Below are positions 46,933 to 59,200 of a DNA stretch of 64,000 nucleotides, one piece after another (position 1 is the stretch's first letter; every line of letters starts with the position of its first letter). Source of the DNA: Dryas octopetala (lineage: Eukaryota > Streptophyta > Magnoliopsida > Rosales > Rosaceae); contig OY992832.1 of NCBI GenBank assembly GCA_963921425.1, forward strand, positions 28,795,489-28,859,488, read 5' to 3'. The translations under genes and the position numbers were made by a program. The notes under the pieces were generated by a model. The model was given only the letters and a program-made list of their open reading frames with translations, was not told the origin of the DNA and searched no databases.

Positions 46933-46935
<3 letters not shown>
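45273..46935. other. AT-rich spacer with a palindromic cluster
   Basis: Non-coding. At 46318-46376 the strings CAGTTGTGACTGT, AACAGTTACAGTTG and AACAGTCACAGTTGTGACT follow one another as overlapping inverted copies, and TTAAACAGTCACAGTT recurs near 46532. TTTAGGTACTAA (46260) and inverse TTAGTACCTAAAG (46585) hint at an eroded foldback element around it. Confidence 0.45.

Positions 46936-46987
<52 letters not shown>
46936..46987. repeat. (GA)n microsatellite
   Basis: About 26 uninterrupted GA units. Likely length-variable between individuals. Confidence 0.95.
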
Positions 46988-46989
<2 letters not shown>

Positions 46990-47269
46990 TGGCTAGGAAG
47001 AAATCAAGAAAATGAGATTGAGATCATAAAAAAAGAAGTATATCTATATATATATACATATTAGAGCGTGTGACACGGCCCTTATCTCGCGTGAGAATTC
47101 TTGAATTTGTAGGTGGGCTGTTTTGTTTGCTGGAATTTGTAGGTGAATACAGAGAATGTATAGTTGTATTACTATGGTTGTTGCGCCCGTTTTAATGTGG
47201 GCTCCGTTAAGGTTTGGTGTTATTTTTGGCAGCCGGATCTGAAATATTTTTGGAAAATGGTTTTTTACA

Positions 47270-48665
47270 CTTTTATACTACTTAAATTTTGAGTCCTTTT
47301 ATATTTAGTGAGTAATTTTAAACCCCCTAACCACTCAAAAAATTTGTCTAAATCCCCACCAATCTAGAAACTCTTTCAAAACCCCATATAACTTATAATC
47401 CTGAATTACCCTTCTGACGCATGCTGACGTGCGCTGACGTCACTGTAACTGAATTTTGGTGAAACTGATTTTTTTTTTTTTCTGAAACTGAATTTTTTGC
47501 TAAACTCAATATTTCACTAAAACTAAAATAAAACACTGAAACTGAATTTCAGAAATTCAATTACACTAAATTGAGTAATTCAGTTATGAAACAATTACAC
47601 ATTGACTAAAAAGCAATAACATCTTGACTAAAACAATTACACCTTCACTAAACAGCTACACCTTCACTAAAACAGTTACACCTTCACCCAAACCATCAAA
47701 TTCAAAGTAACTGCAACTGGAGCTTGGCAACCCTTTCAATTGTCTACATTGCCCGTGGGTTCAAAATTAGGGATTTCAATTTCTTCAAAAACCAATTCAA
47801 TTAAACATAACCAATAGCAATATAATGCAAAGGAGATTTGATTCCATACCTGTGTCGAGGCCAACAGCCGCCGGAGTCGCCATATAATGGGAAGAGAAGC
47901 CGCAGCTTTGTAGCTTTGCAAAAGTCGTGCCCAGTGGTGGTCGGAGTGAGGAAATGGCATGGAGAGACTCAGCGTGAAGAGAGGAAGATATTGGTGTCAG
48001 AGCTAGGTTGCGACGCTGTCGGAAAAGAGAGATCGTCGGTGGAGGCTTCGCTGCTGTTTGGCGTTGTTCCATTGCCGTCGAGGGTCGGTTGGATGATCGA
48101 TGGATACCACCGTGTTCGTCGTGAGGAGAGGAAGCTATTGGTGCCAGAGTTAGACCGCGATGCTGCAGGAAAATGGAGATCGCCGACATAGGAGCTTGGG
48201 TTTGCCTGGGTTGATCCGTTGCTGTTGTTGGGTTTCGTGGAAAGTGGAGGGCAAGGGGAGGAATCGGGATCATAGAGGTGAGCATGGTGGGACCGACGGA
48301 AAGTGGTGCATGCGCCGACGACGCCGACGGGAAGAGAGGGAGAGAGAAAACGCAAAAATAGAGATAGGAAATTAAAAAAACATGGGGAGTCAAAGATGGG
48401 GTAGAAACAAAGACTGGAATTAAAAAAAAAAACATAATTAAAATTTTATGGAAATTAAAAATAAATAAAAGGGGTAAAACTGGAAAATTAAAAGATAGGG
48501 AGTCAAACTTGGCTGGGTATTAGTTGACTAGGGGGTTTAGGAAAATATTAAGTGTAAGATTGGGGGTTGTGGGAGAGGTAGATTTTGGGTGGGGGTTATG
48601 AGAGATTTTTTCTCTAACTAGGGGGTTTATAATTATTTACATCTTTTATATTGGCACCTATATAA
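47270..48665. mobile_element. Foldback element with repeated GC-rich core
   Basis: Arms are eroded: TTTTAAACCCCCTAACCACTC with AAAAAATTTGTCT (about 47311-47350) against the inverse TTATAAACCCCCTAGTTAG and AGAAAAAATCTCTC (48610-48632). Inside the left arm lies GCTGACGTGCGCTGACGTCA. The GC-rich core has a near-duplicate of about 145 bp starting AGAGAGGAAG (47976 and 48125) with TTGGTGTCAGAGCTAGG/TTGGTGCCAGAGTTAGA. Open frames in the core are on both strands and not recognisable. Confidence 0.5.
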
Positions 48666-48769
48666 AAATATAAATTTATTACTCCCTACTACTATTATAC
48701 AATCAGTAACAAAATTAAGTTAAAGGACAATATGTGAGCGTTAAGTGTGTCTGTCAAAATAAATTAGAC

Positions 48770-49004
48770 CAATGAGTGCTCGACAATTGCATCTGCATTT
48801 ACCACTCGATCTTGTTTCTTGATTTTCTACTCAAATCTTAATATTTGTTGAGTTGATTGGGTTTTTTTATAATGTGTTTCAGGGAATTTATTGGTTAAAG
48901 ATTTAAAATTACTACATTTTATTGAGAATATATAATGTAGTTGCAATGTTATAACTGTAGATGCAATTAACAAAAGTAGATGTAGTTGTCGAGCACTCAA
49001 CGAT
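48770..49004. repeat. Short foldback sequence
   Basis: CAATGAGTGCTCGACAATTG and the following CATCTGC (48770-48797) are inverted at 48979-49004 (TGTCGAGCACTCAACG side). AT-rich loop, no coding. Confidence 0.5.
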
Positions 49005-49469
49005 AAAATTTGTCTTGGAACTTAATAATGCAACCGATTATCCTGATAGGTAAGTAAATTAGTACTTTTGGTCAAGAAATTAAAGGACCCTTAAAATATT
49101 GAATCACATTGTTATATGAATTAAAAATTTGTTTGAATGTAGGACCTAGGTCTAACCCCTTGAGAATTTTCATCCAAAATATAGTACATGCTTCACACAT
49201 GATCCATTTTTAAGGGGTATTTTGATCTTTTTAGACACATTTAGCTATTTACTATTTTATTTGAGCCTTATTTTGCTAGTTGCTAGAAGACAAAATCCTC
49301 AAAGAGTTAGGCTTGGGTTATACATTGCAAATTTTTTAAATTTAGGTGGTGATTCAATATTTTTCTAGGTGACAATGTGAAACGACACACAAAGTTTGGG
49401 TGGTATAGGAGTAAAAAATCCTTTTGGGAAATTAACAAAACTAGCGCTCAATAATAACTTCATTATAAA
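49005..49469. other. AT-rich spacer
   Basis: Nothing recognised. Confidence 0.5.
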
Positions 49470-49732
49470 AGGCTAAATTATTATTTTGGTATGTAGTTTG
49501 GGCCAAATTTCACTAAAATAATTGTAGCAAAAGTTATTAGGTTGAAATCATGAGGGAGTAAATTAGGCTTATTAGGTTGATTTTTTTTTCTTCAAAATCA
49601 AGCAATTGGATTGCAATTTAAACAATTAATAAACCACATGATCAAAATTGAGACAATTGAAATTACATGTACCATAGTGAAAATTTCCCCTAACTATAAG
49701 CACGAAAATAATAATTTAGGCTTGTGAAAATG
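49470..49732. mobile_element. 263-bp foldback element
   Basis: AGGCTAAATTATTATTTTGG at the left is matched by the inverse of AAAATAATAATTTAGGCTTG at the right; similarity extends about 45 bp. No coding; target duplication not clear. Confidence 0.55.
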
Positions 49733-50338
49733 TCTAAGGTACCCCTAAATAACTTTTTATTTTTGTTTTTACATTGTACCTACATAATTTTGGGCTCGTT
49801 TTTATTTCACTACCTAAATAAAAATTTATAATAATATTGTCATATTAATGTATAACTTTTACAATGTCAAATCTCAAAGATTTTTTTTATCTCACTTTTA
49901 ATTACAAATAAATATGCGACCCCATTTCAAGGGATTTTTTGGGCCTAAAATAAAAGAATGACATAATTTATCATAAAAAAAAAATGAATGACTCAAAAAA
50001 AACAAAAAAACAAAAAAAAAAGTACAAACCCAATAACAAAATGCCAAAGTGTTGGTGCAGCATCCCAAACTACAATGTTTGTTGGTGAGCTGGAGGCTAA
50101 CGATGTGACAAGGCTAATTAAAATTGATAGCAATTTCCTCAAACTTTGGAAGTCGTACTCGTAGTTAAACACTTAATCTAATGAATTGTGTTTTTGCTTT
50201 ACCGTTTAGAGATTTTCCAGTTTGGACTTTGGACCCCTCACCCAAGTGAAGTGAGATGCATGCTCCGCCCAAACCGACAACGTAAGACTTCCTTGCCTGC
50301 TTTAGTTTTTTCGCCCAAACAGTAAGTACAGGACATAA
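49733..50338. other. AT-rich spacer
   Basis: No gene or clear repeat. Some A-runs near 49975-50025. Confidence 0.5.
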
Positions 50339-50735
50339 GGAATCAATGTCAATTTAGTCTACAGATTATATATTTGTATCAATTTGGTCCATAAATTTAT
50401 AATTTAAAAAATTTAATCCCTAAACTTTTCTTTCAATCTTGCCAATTAAGATTGTTCAGTCAATTTAGATTGAAATCAAATGAACATGTTTAGGGCTGAA
50501 ACGAGCGTGAAGTTATAATATAGTTTAAAGATATCATTCTGTCCTAAAAAAAGAGGGCACGTGATTGGCACATTGTTCTATGCAAACGAAACTTTGGACG
50601 GAAAATGTGTAAATTGACTGAACAATCTTAATTGGCAGAGTTGAAAAAGTTTGGGGACTAAATTTTCCAATTAGAAGTTTAGCGACCAAATTGATACAAG
50701 TATAATAGTCTGAGGACCAAATTGACATTAATCCC
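50339..50735. mobile_element. 397-bp foldback element
   Basis: GGAATCAATGTCAATTTAGT at the left and ACCAAATTGACATTAATCCC at the right are inverse copies, extending over about 150 bp (both arms contain AATTTAGTCC-type and ATTGTTCAGTCAATTTA strings). A matching flank was not found. Confidence 0.7.
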
Positions 50736-50797
50736 TAATTTAAAGGACAAATTGCATTTTAGTACTTTTGTATACCTCGCATTGCAAGTTGGTATAT

Positions 50798-53700
50798 TGT
50801 AACACCTCAAATTTTATTGATTTTGGTTTAAGGGTGTTACTAGGCTAATTAAAATTAGTTAGAACTAATTGTTACTTCATTTGAACACATAATTGTTACT
50901 TCATTTGAACACAAATGTGGTTTTATTCCACATAGTCAAGTTTATTGAATTATATTTATCTACATGCTTTATTTAAAGTTATGCACTTATGTTAAATAAT
51001 GTCACTTGCTAAGAATATGACCACTTGTGCACAACACTTGGACCTAATAGCTTATGTTTGGATAATTGGAGTATGAGCATGACTTTTCCTACTCAATTGG
51101 TAATTTCGAATTTTAAAAGAATGCCAAAAGCTTGTATATTTATATGTTATAAAAAAAAAATGATTTTAATGCACTTATTTTAAATAACATATTTCTAAAT
51201 GTTATTTGGACACTCAAGTGATCCTTTCGGATCACCTACTTGCCATTACTTGTACAAACATTTATTTGTGACATATACATGTTTAGAGTTTAGATTTGAC
51301 AAGTAGGAATACTAAGGGTTGCAAAGTTGACCTTGAAACCCTATCTTTTTTGACCAATCTAGACCACTAGGGCTAGAAACCTAAATTACTTGAGCAAGAG
51401 ATAAAAATAATGGCTATTACATGATATGGTGATCATGATTAGGGCTGGACTTAGAGTGTGTTTTCGGGTTAAGAGGAAAGAAAATCAAATAAAAGGCAAT
51501 TATGGTTTTAATTAATTGATTTGGGATAAAGAGAAGCCTTTGGTTGGTTATTAGGCTGTTCAAGCTAAAGCTTTAGACTAAACACTCAATTAAAAAGGCC
51601 TTAAGGGATTGACCAGCTTATTAGAAGCTCCTTGAGAAACCAAAAGCCTTGACAAACAACCCAAGAGCCTTGTCAGAAACCTTTCCCACACAAGAAAGGA
51701 AGTGTCTCTTCAGTTTTCCCTCAAACAGACACAAACATCCTTTTATAAAACCAACCCCTGTTTAGACCAATTCCCCCACGAAAATTCTGAGTTTTAGACA
51801 GAGAGAAAGATTTAGAGAAAGAGAAAGAACAAGAAGAGAATAAGGAGGTCAACCTGAGAAGAAGGAAAGGAGTTTGCAGCCTGCATTCCCCTTTGGAAAA
51901 CTCAGCAAAAATTGGTAAGAACCCTCACCCTACCCTCTAAGTCTGATTTTCAATACCTTAGAACCTTGTTGAATGACTAGGGTTAAGTGCATCCAAAGAA
52001 AAATATAAGAGTCTCACAACCTAGTCTTGTTTGGCAATTTTTGCATCTTTTGACCTTGCATTATAAACATTGAATTATGTACCAATCAGGATAAAAACTT
52101 GTAAAACTATTTTTATGCATGAAACTAGACATATACACCTTTCATTTAAGCCAAGAATCATGCAAATCCCATTTATATTGAGCGAGTTATGCATTTTCAA
52201 AGTTGCCATAAAAATCTGCCATTTTCTATATATAGCAATTTCAAAAGAAAATCCATGAGATTTGCATGCTCGAATTTTGTTTTACTTAAAGACTTGATAA
52301 TTGTTACAGTAGATTGTAAGATTGATTTTGGACTTGTACCAATTGGTTTTACTTGATTTGGTTCATTATTCCTGAAAAGAACATTTTTACCACATGAACA
52401 GTGGTTCTGCAGCAAAACCAGTTTTCTAGTGTGAACTTTGAGCTTTCAAAAACCCTATTAGCACAACTCCAATTTTTGAATTTTTAGTGCATGAATGTTA
52501 GTATGTCTTCTAATTGCCTGTGAAAAAACTTGTTTAAATTATTTTTATGTGATTTTATAAAATTAACTGAGCATGTGCTGCTCATTTGCATTTTTAAAGA
52601 AACCAATATGCCTCAAAACTGTCATTTTTTTTATATTAAGGCTTTGTGGCCTAAATTGTTGGTTCATAAAAGTCAAAAATCTTCCTTGAGATTGATCTAT
52701 GAGCATGAGGGAATTCATTTACCTTTGGAATGAAATTTGGGCTGTCAAAACCCCATGTTTTTGAACAAAACCAGTGTTGCAGCATACCGGCCTCTTTTCT
52801 GCTATGGCCTTTGTGTCAATTTTTAAGCTTCCAAATATGAATGCATACATAATTTAGAACTTGTTTGAGGTCATAGGATGATTGTTTATAGGTTAGAGGT
52901 CTCGGGTGCCACTTAACTTAGCCAATACAACATCAAAAGCCCCAATTGAGTTTGAGAATATGAAATCTAATTTCCTTTGTGTTTTGGGATTGATTTTCAG
53001 TTTGGTGGATCACAACAAGGGCAAGAAGCTTCAATTGAGGTAGGGGGAGCTAGTCCTTTTCAAACTCTATGTTTCAATATGATTTAATTCCTAGTTATAT
53101 TGATGAAAGTACGTGCTTGTTTCCTGAATGTTTGGCTCAGATTAAATTGATGTTCTGATTGTTTTGATGTAATCTTGGCTGCCATACTTGATTAGAATTA
53201 GGAAATTAACCTTGAAAGGAAAATGTGATTTATTTAGTTAGGTGTAAATTAGTTATAAAAAAGGGGTAATTGAGTTACTTTGAGACCAAGAATAAATTGA
53301 ACATGAAAATGCATGTTGATGACTTCAATTTGCCTAATTAGGATGAGAAAAGTTAACCTATTTGTTCTAAAGATAAAATGAGTGGACTTATGTGAGGTTA
53401 ATTAGGCCGGAATTGAATCACTAAGGCTGTATGTTTAGTTTTTAAGAAACTAACCGAGGGATTAAGGTTCTAATAAACCTAGATTTGCCTAATTTGACAA
53501 GTGGCACTTATTAGTTTTGCATGAATGAATTAAAAGGTACTAGATCACCTAGATATTAAGGAATTGTGATACCCGAGAACTATTAATGAATTGATTTCTA
53601 TCATGTTGTTAAACTTGAAAGTTCTAAGGTTTAAGAACTAGTCTAAAGATGTAAAAGAGGGCTGGAAACAATAAGGATTGTATGTTCATTTGGCCTTGCT

Positions 53701-55402
53701 AATTGGTTTCGGATCCAAGCTTAAACATGAACTTCGTTGTTCATTTAATTGCTCGATCATTTTGCTTTATACTTATTTGTGTTATAAAGCATGTTATATG
53801 ATTAGTGTAAGGAATGAATTGATTATATAATTGAATTGTCATTTCATGATTATATAGCATCATATATACATGTGGAGCATTGAGGCCAGCTATACCTTTC
53901 ATGGGGGCTGCCAAAGCATACATTAGCATTCATAATTATTGATTCAAGAATGTTTATACTAATGTGGTTTAAGTGTTTGAACTTCCAATTAAAGATGAAT
54001 GAGGTATAGTTCTTACTCTATCCTTGGGTTCAATTCCGTAAATGGTATGCATACAAGTGTCATCTAGAGTTGGTTATGAAAATTAAGAATATGCTAGAGG
54101 GGAGTAGATGGTTTTTATTTACTTCAATGAAAAGATATCTCATTATCTAGATCTTACTTTTTAGTAAGATATGAGGGATAGAGGTAATTAACTTTACAAA
54201 TTAGGGGATAAGTCCACTGTTTATAAACTTTGACAGGTTTGCAATGTCATGGAGAAAAAAGTACGCTTGCATTGTTATTTAATTAAACATGCATTTGCCT
54301 TTCACGAGATTAATTATGTTTGCATATATTAAAAATGGACGCATATATGATGGTTTAGCCATACCCAGCCCGAGAAAGCATGAGATTATTTATGAAATTA
54401 TAGTCATGACTTTATGTATATGCAATTGTGACTTTGTTCATTGAAATTGATTATACTTATGTTTGTGAAATTGGGGTTTCGACCTTTGAAAATGGATATG
54501 CTTATTTTAAAAAGAAATAATGATTTGATTTCCCTATTAAATGTTTTAATTAGGCTGCCAAGTATGCATTAAATTACAACTTTGGGCTTACGCCATTTTG
54601 GCAAAGGCATAAGCCAATGATATACTCTACTTGGTATTGAATTGTTTGTATTGAAATGATTGAGTTTTGTTGGACTAGTTGAGTGTATGATCAGCTATTA
54701 TATATGGTCATGCTCACCCCTATACAGTTTATTAAAGTTGCAGAAAACCTTTAGGACAAAAGAATGGTCAGCTTCATAGATATTTTGAATAGTGAAGGAT
54801 GAAGATTTGGAAGTAGAGAGAATTCACCAAGGAATAGCTTACCAACACCACCCACTTCTGAGTACACAAGTGATGAGGAAGAAGATCCAATTATGGATGA
54901 GTTTGTTACTATCCCTTTTATTATCTATCTTTTTATATTCTAGTTGAGAAATATGTGGAATTAATTACTTAAGGATTAGAATGGCTCAATTACTTATCTA
55001 TTATTCGACATTTCGAAATGTTGATATGTTTACACCAAAAATAGAATTTAAATTAAAGTTTTCACTTTCATTTGAATTTCAATTTCTTATTTGATGTTTT
55101 ACTAAAAGAGTTCAAAACAAAGGGTTTATCTTTATACTTGGAAATTGATTTATATTTTAAAGTGAATAACTAAAAGCTCAACATTTTACAAAGCTTCCAT
55201 TTCGGTATACTCTGATTATTTATTATGAAAAATGAAAACAATTCCCTACTGTTTTGGAGTTAGTTTGTTTGATTTAAAGACTTACATTGATCTTCGATCT
55301 TGACATGTTCTTACTTAGGTTTAATGAGAGTATGTTGAGTTTAAAGACCAATGTGGCGCTGCCACATGCTTAAAGTGCTAGACCCCATTTTGGGGTGTGA
55401 CA
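50798..55402 (+). mobile_element. 4.6-kb solo LTR (Ty3/gypsy type)
   Basis: Begins TGTAACACCTCAAATTTTAT and ends CCCATTTTGGGGTGTGACA, with 5-bp flanks TATAT (50793-50797) and TACAT (55403-55407), one mismatch. CTTTTATAAAACC (51748-51760) followed by a GAGAGAAAG-rich leader looks like an LTR promoter and transcript start on the + strand. The rest has no coding domain and no primer site. Long LTRs of this kind occur in large plant gypsy elements. An unrecognised element without coding sequence is the alternative. Confidence 0.5.
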
Positions 55403-55408
55403 TACATC

Positions 55409-56520
55409 TAGTTTAAATTTCAACTTTTCAATATCTTAACTTTAATTTTTCAACAAATACAGACCTTCATTAGGCCCTTTGTCAAGAAGGTCGTTAATTG
55501 CTAACGTGGCGCGCTGTTGGCTTGAATTTAATTTATTAAAAATAGCCAAGTGGACAAATAAATAATAAAATATTTTAAAAATAAAAAAAATAAAAAGAAA
55601 GTATAAAAACAAATAATATTTAAAAAACCCACAATTAAAGTAAAGAAAACAAAACAAACACACACCAATCTTGTGTAGATTGATGCTTCCCAAAAAAATT
55701 CCCCACCCTTGTGCAGATCCCAAATCCCTCCAACCAATCCCTAAATATTATTTTTTCTTTTTTCTGTTAGTCTCTTATTATCATCATCATCTTCTTCACC
55801 TACTGCTAGCCACGTACCCAAATAAACAAGAACACTAAGAACACCAAGAAAAACAAGAAAACCAAAATGAAATCAAAAGCCCATCTTTTTTGTACAAAAC
55901 TACGGGCATCAATTAAAAATTTGATGAAATTATTGGCCAAAAGGTGGCCATGAGCGATTTGTGTAGATTGCATATCACCAAACAACCCCAATTTTTTTTT
56001 CTTCTTCTTGTGCATATCCGCCCATTTATTTATTCGACGTCATCGTTTCGCCGAATATTCCGCCTAAGAGAGGCTCCAATCGCAACCATTGTCACGACGT
56101 CGAAGTAGGAGAGAGAGCTCCAAAGTTTCAACCCAAATTCTGCACGTCCAACCCCAACACCCTTCTCTCCGCCCTCAACTTCTCGCACGGCTCCATCGTC
56201 TTCCTCACCTATGAGGGTGAGCGCATCGTCATTGCCGAAGAAGAAGAAGAAATTTGCAAAGGGGTGGGTTCTTTTTGTTTTTGTAATTTAATAGCAGAAC
56301 AAGAAGAAGAAGAAAGAATAAAGAAGAAAGAAAAAAAAAAGTTTTGGAGATTGGTTGGGGATCTCCGATTTGGACAAGGGTGGGTGATGCTTTTTCTTTG
56401 TTTTTTTTTTTTTTTTTTTAAATTTAATTGTGGAGGGTTTTAGAGTTATTTTATAATTTATTTCTATTTTATTTAATTTTTAAAAGCTTTTATAATTTTT
56501 TATTTGTTATAAATATAATA

Positions 56521-56524
<4 letters not shown>
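55409..56524. mobile_element. Truncated foldback element carrying a gene fragment
   Basis: The left arm (55409-55660) has AGACCTTCATTAGGCCCTTT, GCTAACGTGGCGCGC, then an A-rich part with ATTTAAAAAACCCACAATTA. Only the inner part of the right arm is present (56405-56520, TTTAATTGTGGAGGGTTTTA and onward). The outer right arm is missing where the copia LTR region and GA tract start. The centre holds the NPL4-like piece. Confidence 0.5.
56150..56230 (+). pseudogene. Captured NPL4 fragment
   Basis: The + frame from 56150 reads NPNTLLSALNFSHGSIVFLT followed by YEGERIV. It closely resembles the end of the ubiquitin-like N-terminal domain of plant NPL4, the Cdc48/p97 cofactor (family pattern: SSLNLSHGS.V.L.YEGER). 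No other NPL4 domain follows. The fragment's high C content differs from its AT-rich surroundings, as expected for DNA copied from an exon. It lies between the arms of the foldback element, so capture by that element is likely. Confidence 0.55.
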
Positions 56525-56563
<39 letters not shown>

Positions 56564-56750
56564 TGATCAGCAATTCAAGATAGCCATTCCCCTCACATAG
56601 GTTCTTTATTTATACGCTCCAGGAATGACTTATGATAAGCATTTGAGTCTCTCAAGTTTACATAGACTGGACTACTACATATTATCAAATACATTGGATG
56701 ACTAAATACATGAATGAATATGGACATCCATTTACTAACTATTCATAACA
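56525..56750 (-). repeat. 3' LTR of the copia element
   Basis: On the minus strand it starts TGTTATGAATAGTTAG right after the purine tract CCAAGGGGAG (56751-56762). A TATA box (GCGTATAAATAAAG, 56603-56616) follows. It ends in a (GA)n tract (56525-56559), where the end motif has been lost or expanded. Confidence 0.65.
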
Positions 56751-57013
56751 CTCCCCTTGGATGTCCATTGCATTTGAATATGCCTCATTCAAAACCTTGC
56801 TAGTAAAAACCCTATAGGACAAAAACTAACTAAGGGAAAATAGTACAATATTCATGTGTTATACAAGAATGGAAACGTACGACCCTGCCTCGTTAAAACT
56901 TTGCCAAGAAAAAACCCAATGGGATAGAAACCTGGACAAAGGGAAAAGAGTATAGTGTGTGATGATCTTCTTCGGACGACACGCTCCCCTGGATGATGAT
57001 GTAAGTGCTTTAA

Positions 57014-57720
57014 TCATTGGAGATCTTTGAGTTGACGCATTCCAATGTTGTATACTAACTTCTTAAATGTAGTAGTCGATAAAGCCTTGGTAAGAAAGTC
57101 AACAAGATTGTCATTTGAATGTTTTTGTTGGACATTAATGTCTCCATTTTTCTGTAGCTCATGTGTATGGAAAAATTTGGGTGAGATATGCTTAGTCCTA
57201 TCTCTTTTAATATAGCCATGTTTAATTTGCACAATACAGGCATCATTATTTTCAAACAATATTGTTGGGCTATTTTTTATTGAAGATAGTCCACATGATT
57301 CGTATATGTTGCACCATGGATCTCAACCATATGCACTCACGACTTGCTTCATGCAGTGCTAATATTTTAGAATGGTTCGAAGAAGTGGCAGCAATTGTTT
57401 GCTTTAAGATCGTCATGAAATAGCAGTGCTGCCACAAGTAAAAAGATAGCCTGTTTGAGATCGAGCTTTATGTACGTGGATCAACAAGATAGCTTGCATC
57501 AGCATATCCAATTAATTCTGACTTTGATCATTTTGGATAGAACAAACCCATGTCAGTTGTCCCACGAAGGTATCGTATTACATGCTTAACACCCTTCCAA
57601 TGTCTCTGCGTTGGTGTAGATCGAGTTGTATCTTGCCAATAGGTTCACAAGAAAGGCAATATCACTTTGTGTTTTGGGATTGTACAATTTGCAAGATACA
57701 TAAGAGCCCCAATTGCACTT
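57014..57720 (-). pseudogene. RNase H part of the copia polyprotein
   Basis: From the left end: LVYNIGMRQLKDLQ stop, preceded by SNDNLVDFLTKALSTTTFKK and KHISPKFFHTHELQKNGDIN. These are the closing residues of copia RNase H; the final Asp of (A)DLFTK is kept as VDFLTK. Upstream, LIALSAIGALMYLAN-like and further pieces are scattered over several frames with stops. Confidence 0.75.
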
Positions 57721-58500
57721 AAGTATGGTGTTTCAGGACCAAGGGGTTCATCATCATCTCGAGGACATAAATATCTTTGTGTACATCAAGTGATCGTACA
57801 ACCATTGGACAACTGAGTGGATGAGTTTTATCCATATAAAAACACTTTAAGACCTTTTCTGTATATGTTGATTGATGGATAAAGACTATACTAGGTAAAT
57901 GCTCGATCTGTAGGCCGAGACAGAACTTAGTTTTACTAAGATCTTTCATTTTGAACTTATTCATCAAGTAATCAGCAGCACTTATAATTTCATTAGTAGT
58001 GTCAACAAGATTTAAGTCATCTACATAAACTGCAATGATGGCAAATCCATTTTCCGATCTTTTAATAAGAACGCATGGGCAAATTTGATTATTTGTATAT
58101 CCTTCTTTTAGAAGGTATTCGCTAAGGCGATTGTACCACATGCGTCCGAATTTCTTTAATCGATACAAGGATCATTGTAGTTTTATTGAATATAAGCTAT
58201 GAGGTTTTGAATTATTCACCTCAAGCAGTTTGAACCCTTCAGGGACTCTCATGTAGATGTCACTATCAAGTGATCCATATAGATAGGTAGTAACTACGTC
58301 CATAAGACGCATATCAAGATTTTCTGTGACTGTCAAACAAATAATGAAACGAAATTTAATAGCATCCATTACAGGGGAGTATGTCTCATCATAGGTAATG
58401 CCAGGTTTTTGAGAGAAACCTTGTGCTATAAGTCATGCTTTATATCTCACGATCTCATTTTTCTCATTTCGTTTTTGAACAAATACCCACTTGTATCTAA
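57719..58500 (-). pseudogene. Reverse transcriptase of the copia element
   Basis: Upstream end: PPEGVKPIRYKWVFVQKRNE, then KPGITYDETYSPVMDAIKFR, MRLMDVVTTYLYGSLDSDIY, SLYRLKKFGRMWYNRLSEYL, and the catalytic AVYVDDLNLVD near 58010-58040, then MNKFKMKDLSKTKFCLGLQI. The order and YVDD box are typical of Ty1/copia reverse transcriptases. Stops near 58170 and 58440. Confidence 0.85.
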
Positions 58501-58838
58501 TGGGTTTTACGCCTTCAGGCGGTTGGACTACGGGTCAAAAAACATGACGTTTTGCCAGTGAATTTAATTCTGCTTGGATTGCTTCTTTCTATTTTGGCCA
58601 ATCAATTGTATGTCGACATTGTTCAACCATTTGCGGTTCAGGATGCTGATTATCATTCACAATGTTGTGAGCGATCATATAAGCAAAAGTATTATCAACC
58701 ACAATTTTGTTTTGATGTTTTGGCTCACAAGGGCACACAAGGGCATTATTTGGGAAAAATAATGTTTTGGCTCTTTAGGGGATGACCATTTGATTGCTCA
58801 ATTATCCGACGCATCATAATTGTCCCATGGTGACCAAG

Positions 58839-59200
58839 TTAGTCATGCCAAAACATAAAATTCTTTAAATTAGCTAACTTTTTGTTCGTCATATGATATG
58901 CTTCTATTGCTTGTATGGTTGTATGATACAAGCCAGTGGAGAAAGCGGACAATTTTTCAAATACATGCTTTTTGCATGAAACAGTAGAAATGATGCTCAA
59001 GAATTCGATATGACCCTCATTCGTAGTTTCAAAATGATACCCATTACAACTGATATCTTTAAAACTGAGTAGATTTCTCTTTGATTTTCTGGAATATAAT
59101 GCATCAGCAATTTGGAACTTTGTTCCTTTGGGTAATATCAATGTGGCTCTGCCATAGCCATCAATCAGGTTGCAAACCTTGAGATTGTATTTACATTATC
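58839..59200 (-). pseudogene. gag-pre-integrase segment of the copia element
   Basis: The frame reads ILPKGTKFQIADALYSRKSK, RNLLSFKDISCNGYHFET and NLKNFMFWHD, followed after a stop by LGHHGTIMMRRIIEQSNGHP. This is the region between protease and integrase, including the first part of the integrase zinc domain (H..H). The protease itself (59210-59520) is too decayed to call. Confidence 0.75.

Noticed and set aside
47797..48435. 212-codon minus frame
   Set aside because: Spans a duplicated GC-rich core of a foldback element; no recognisable domain and competing frames on the other strand.
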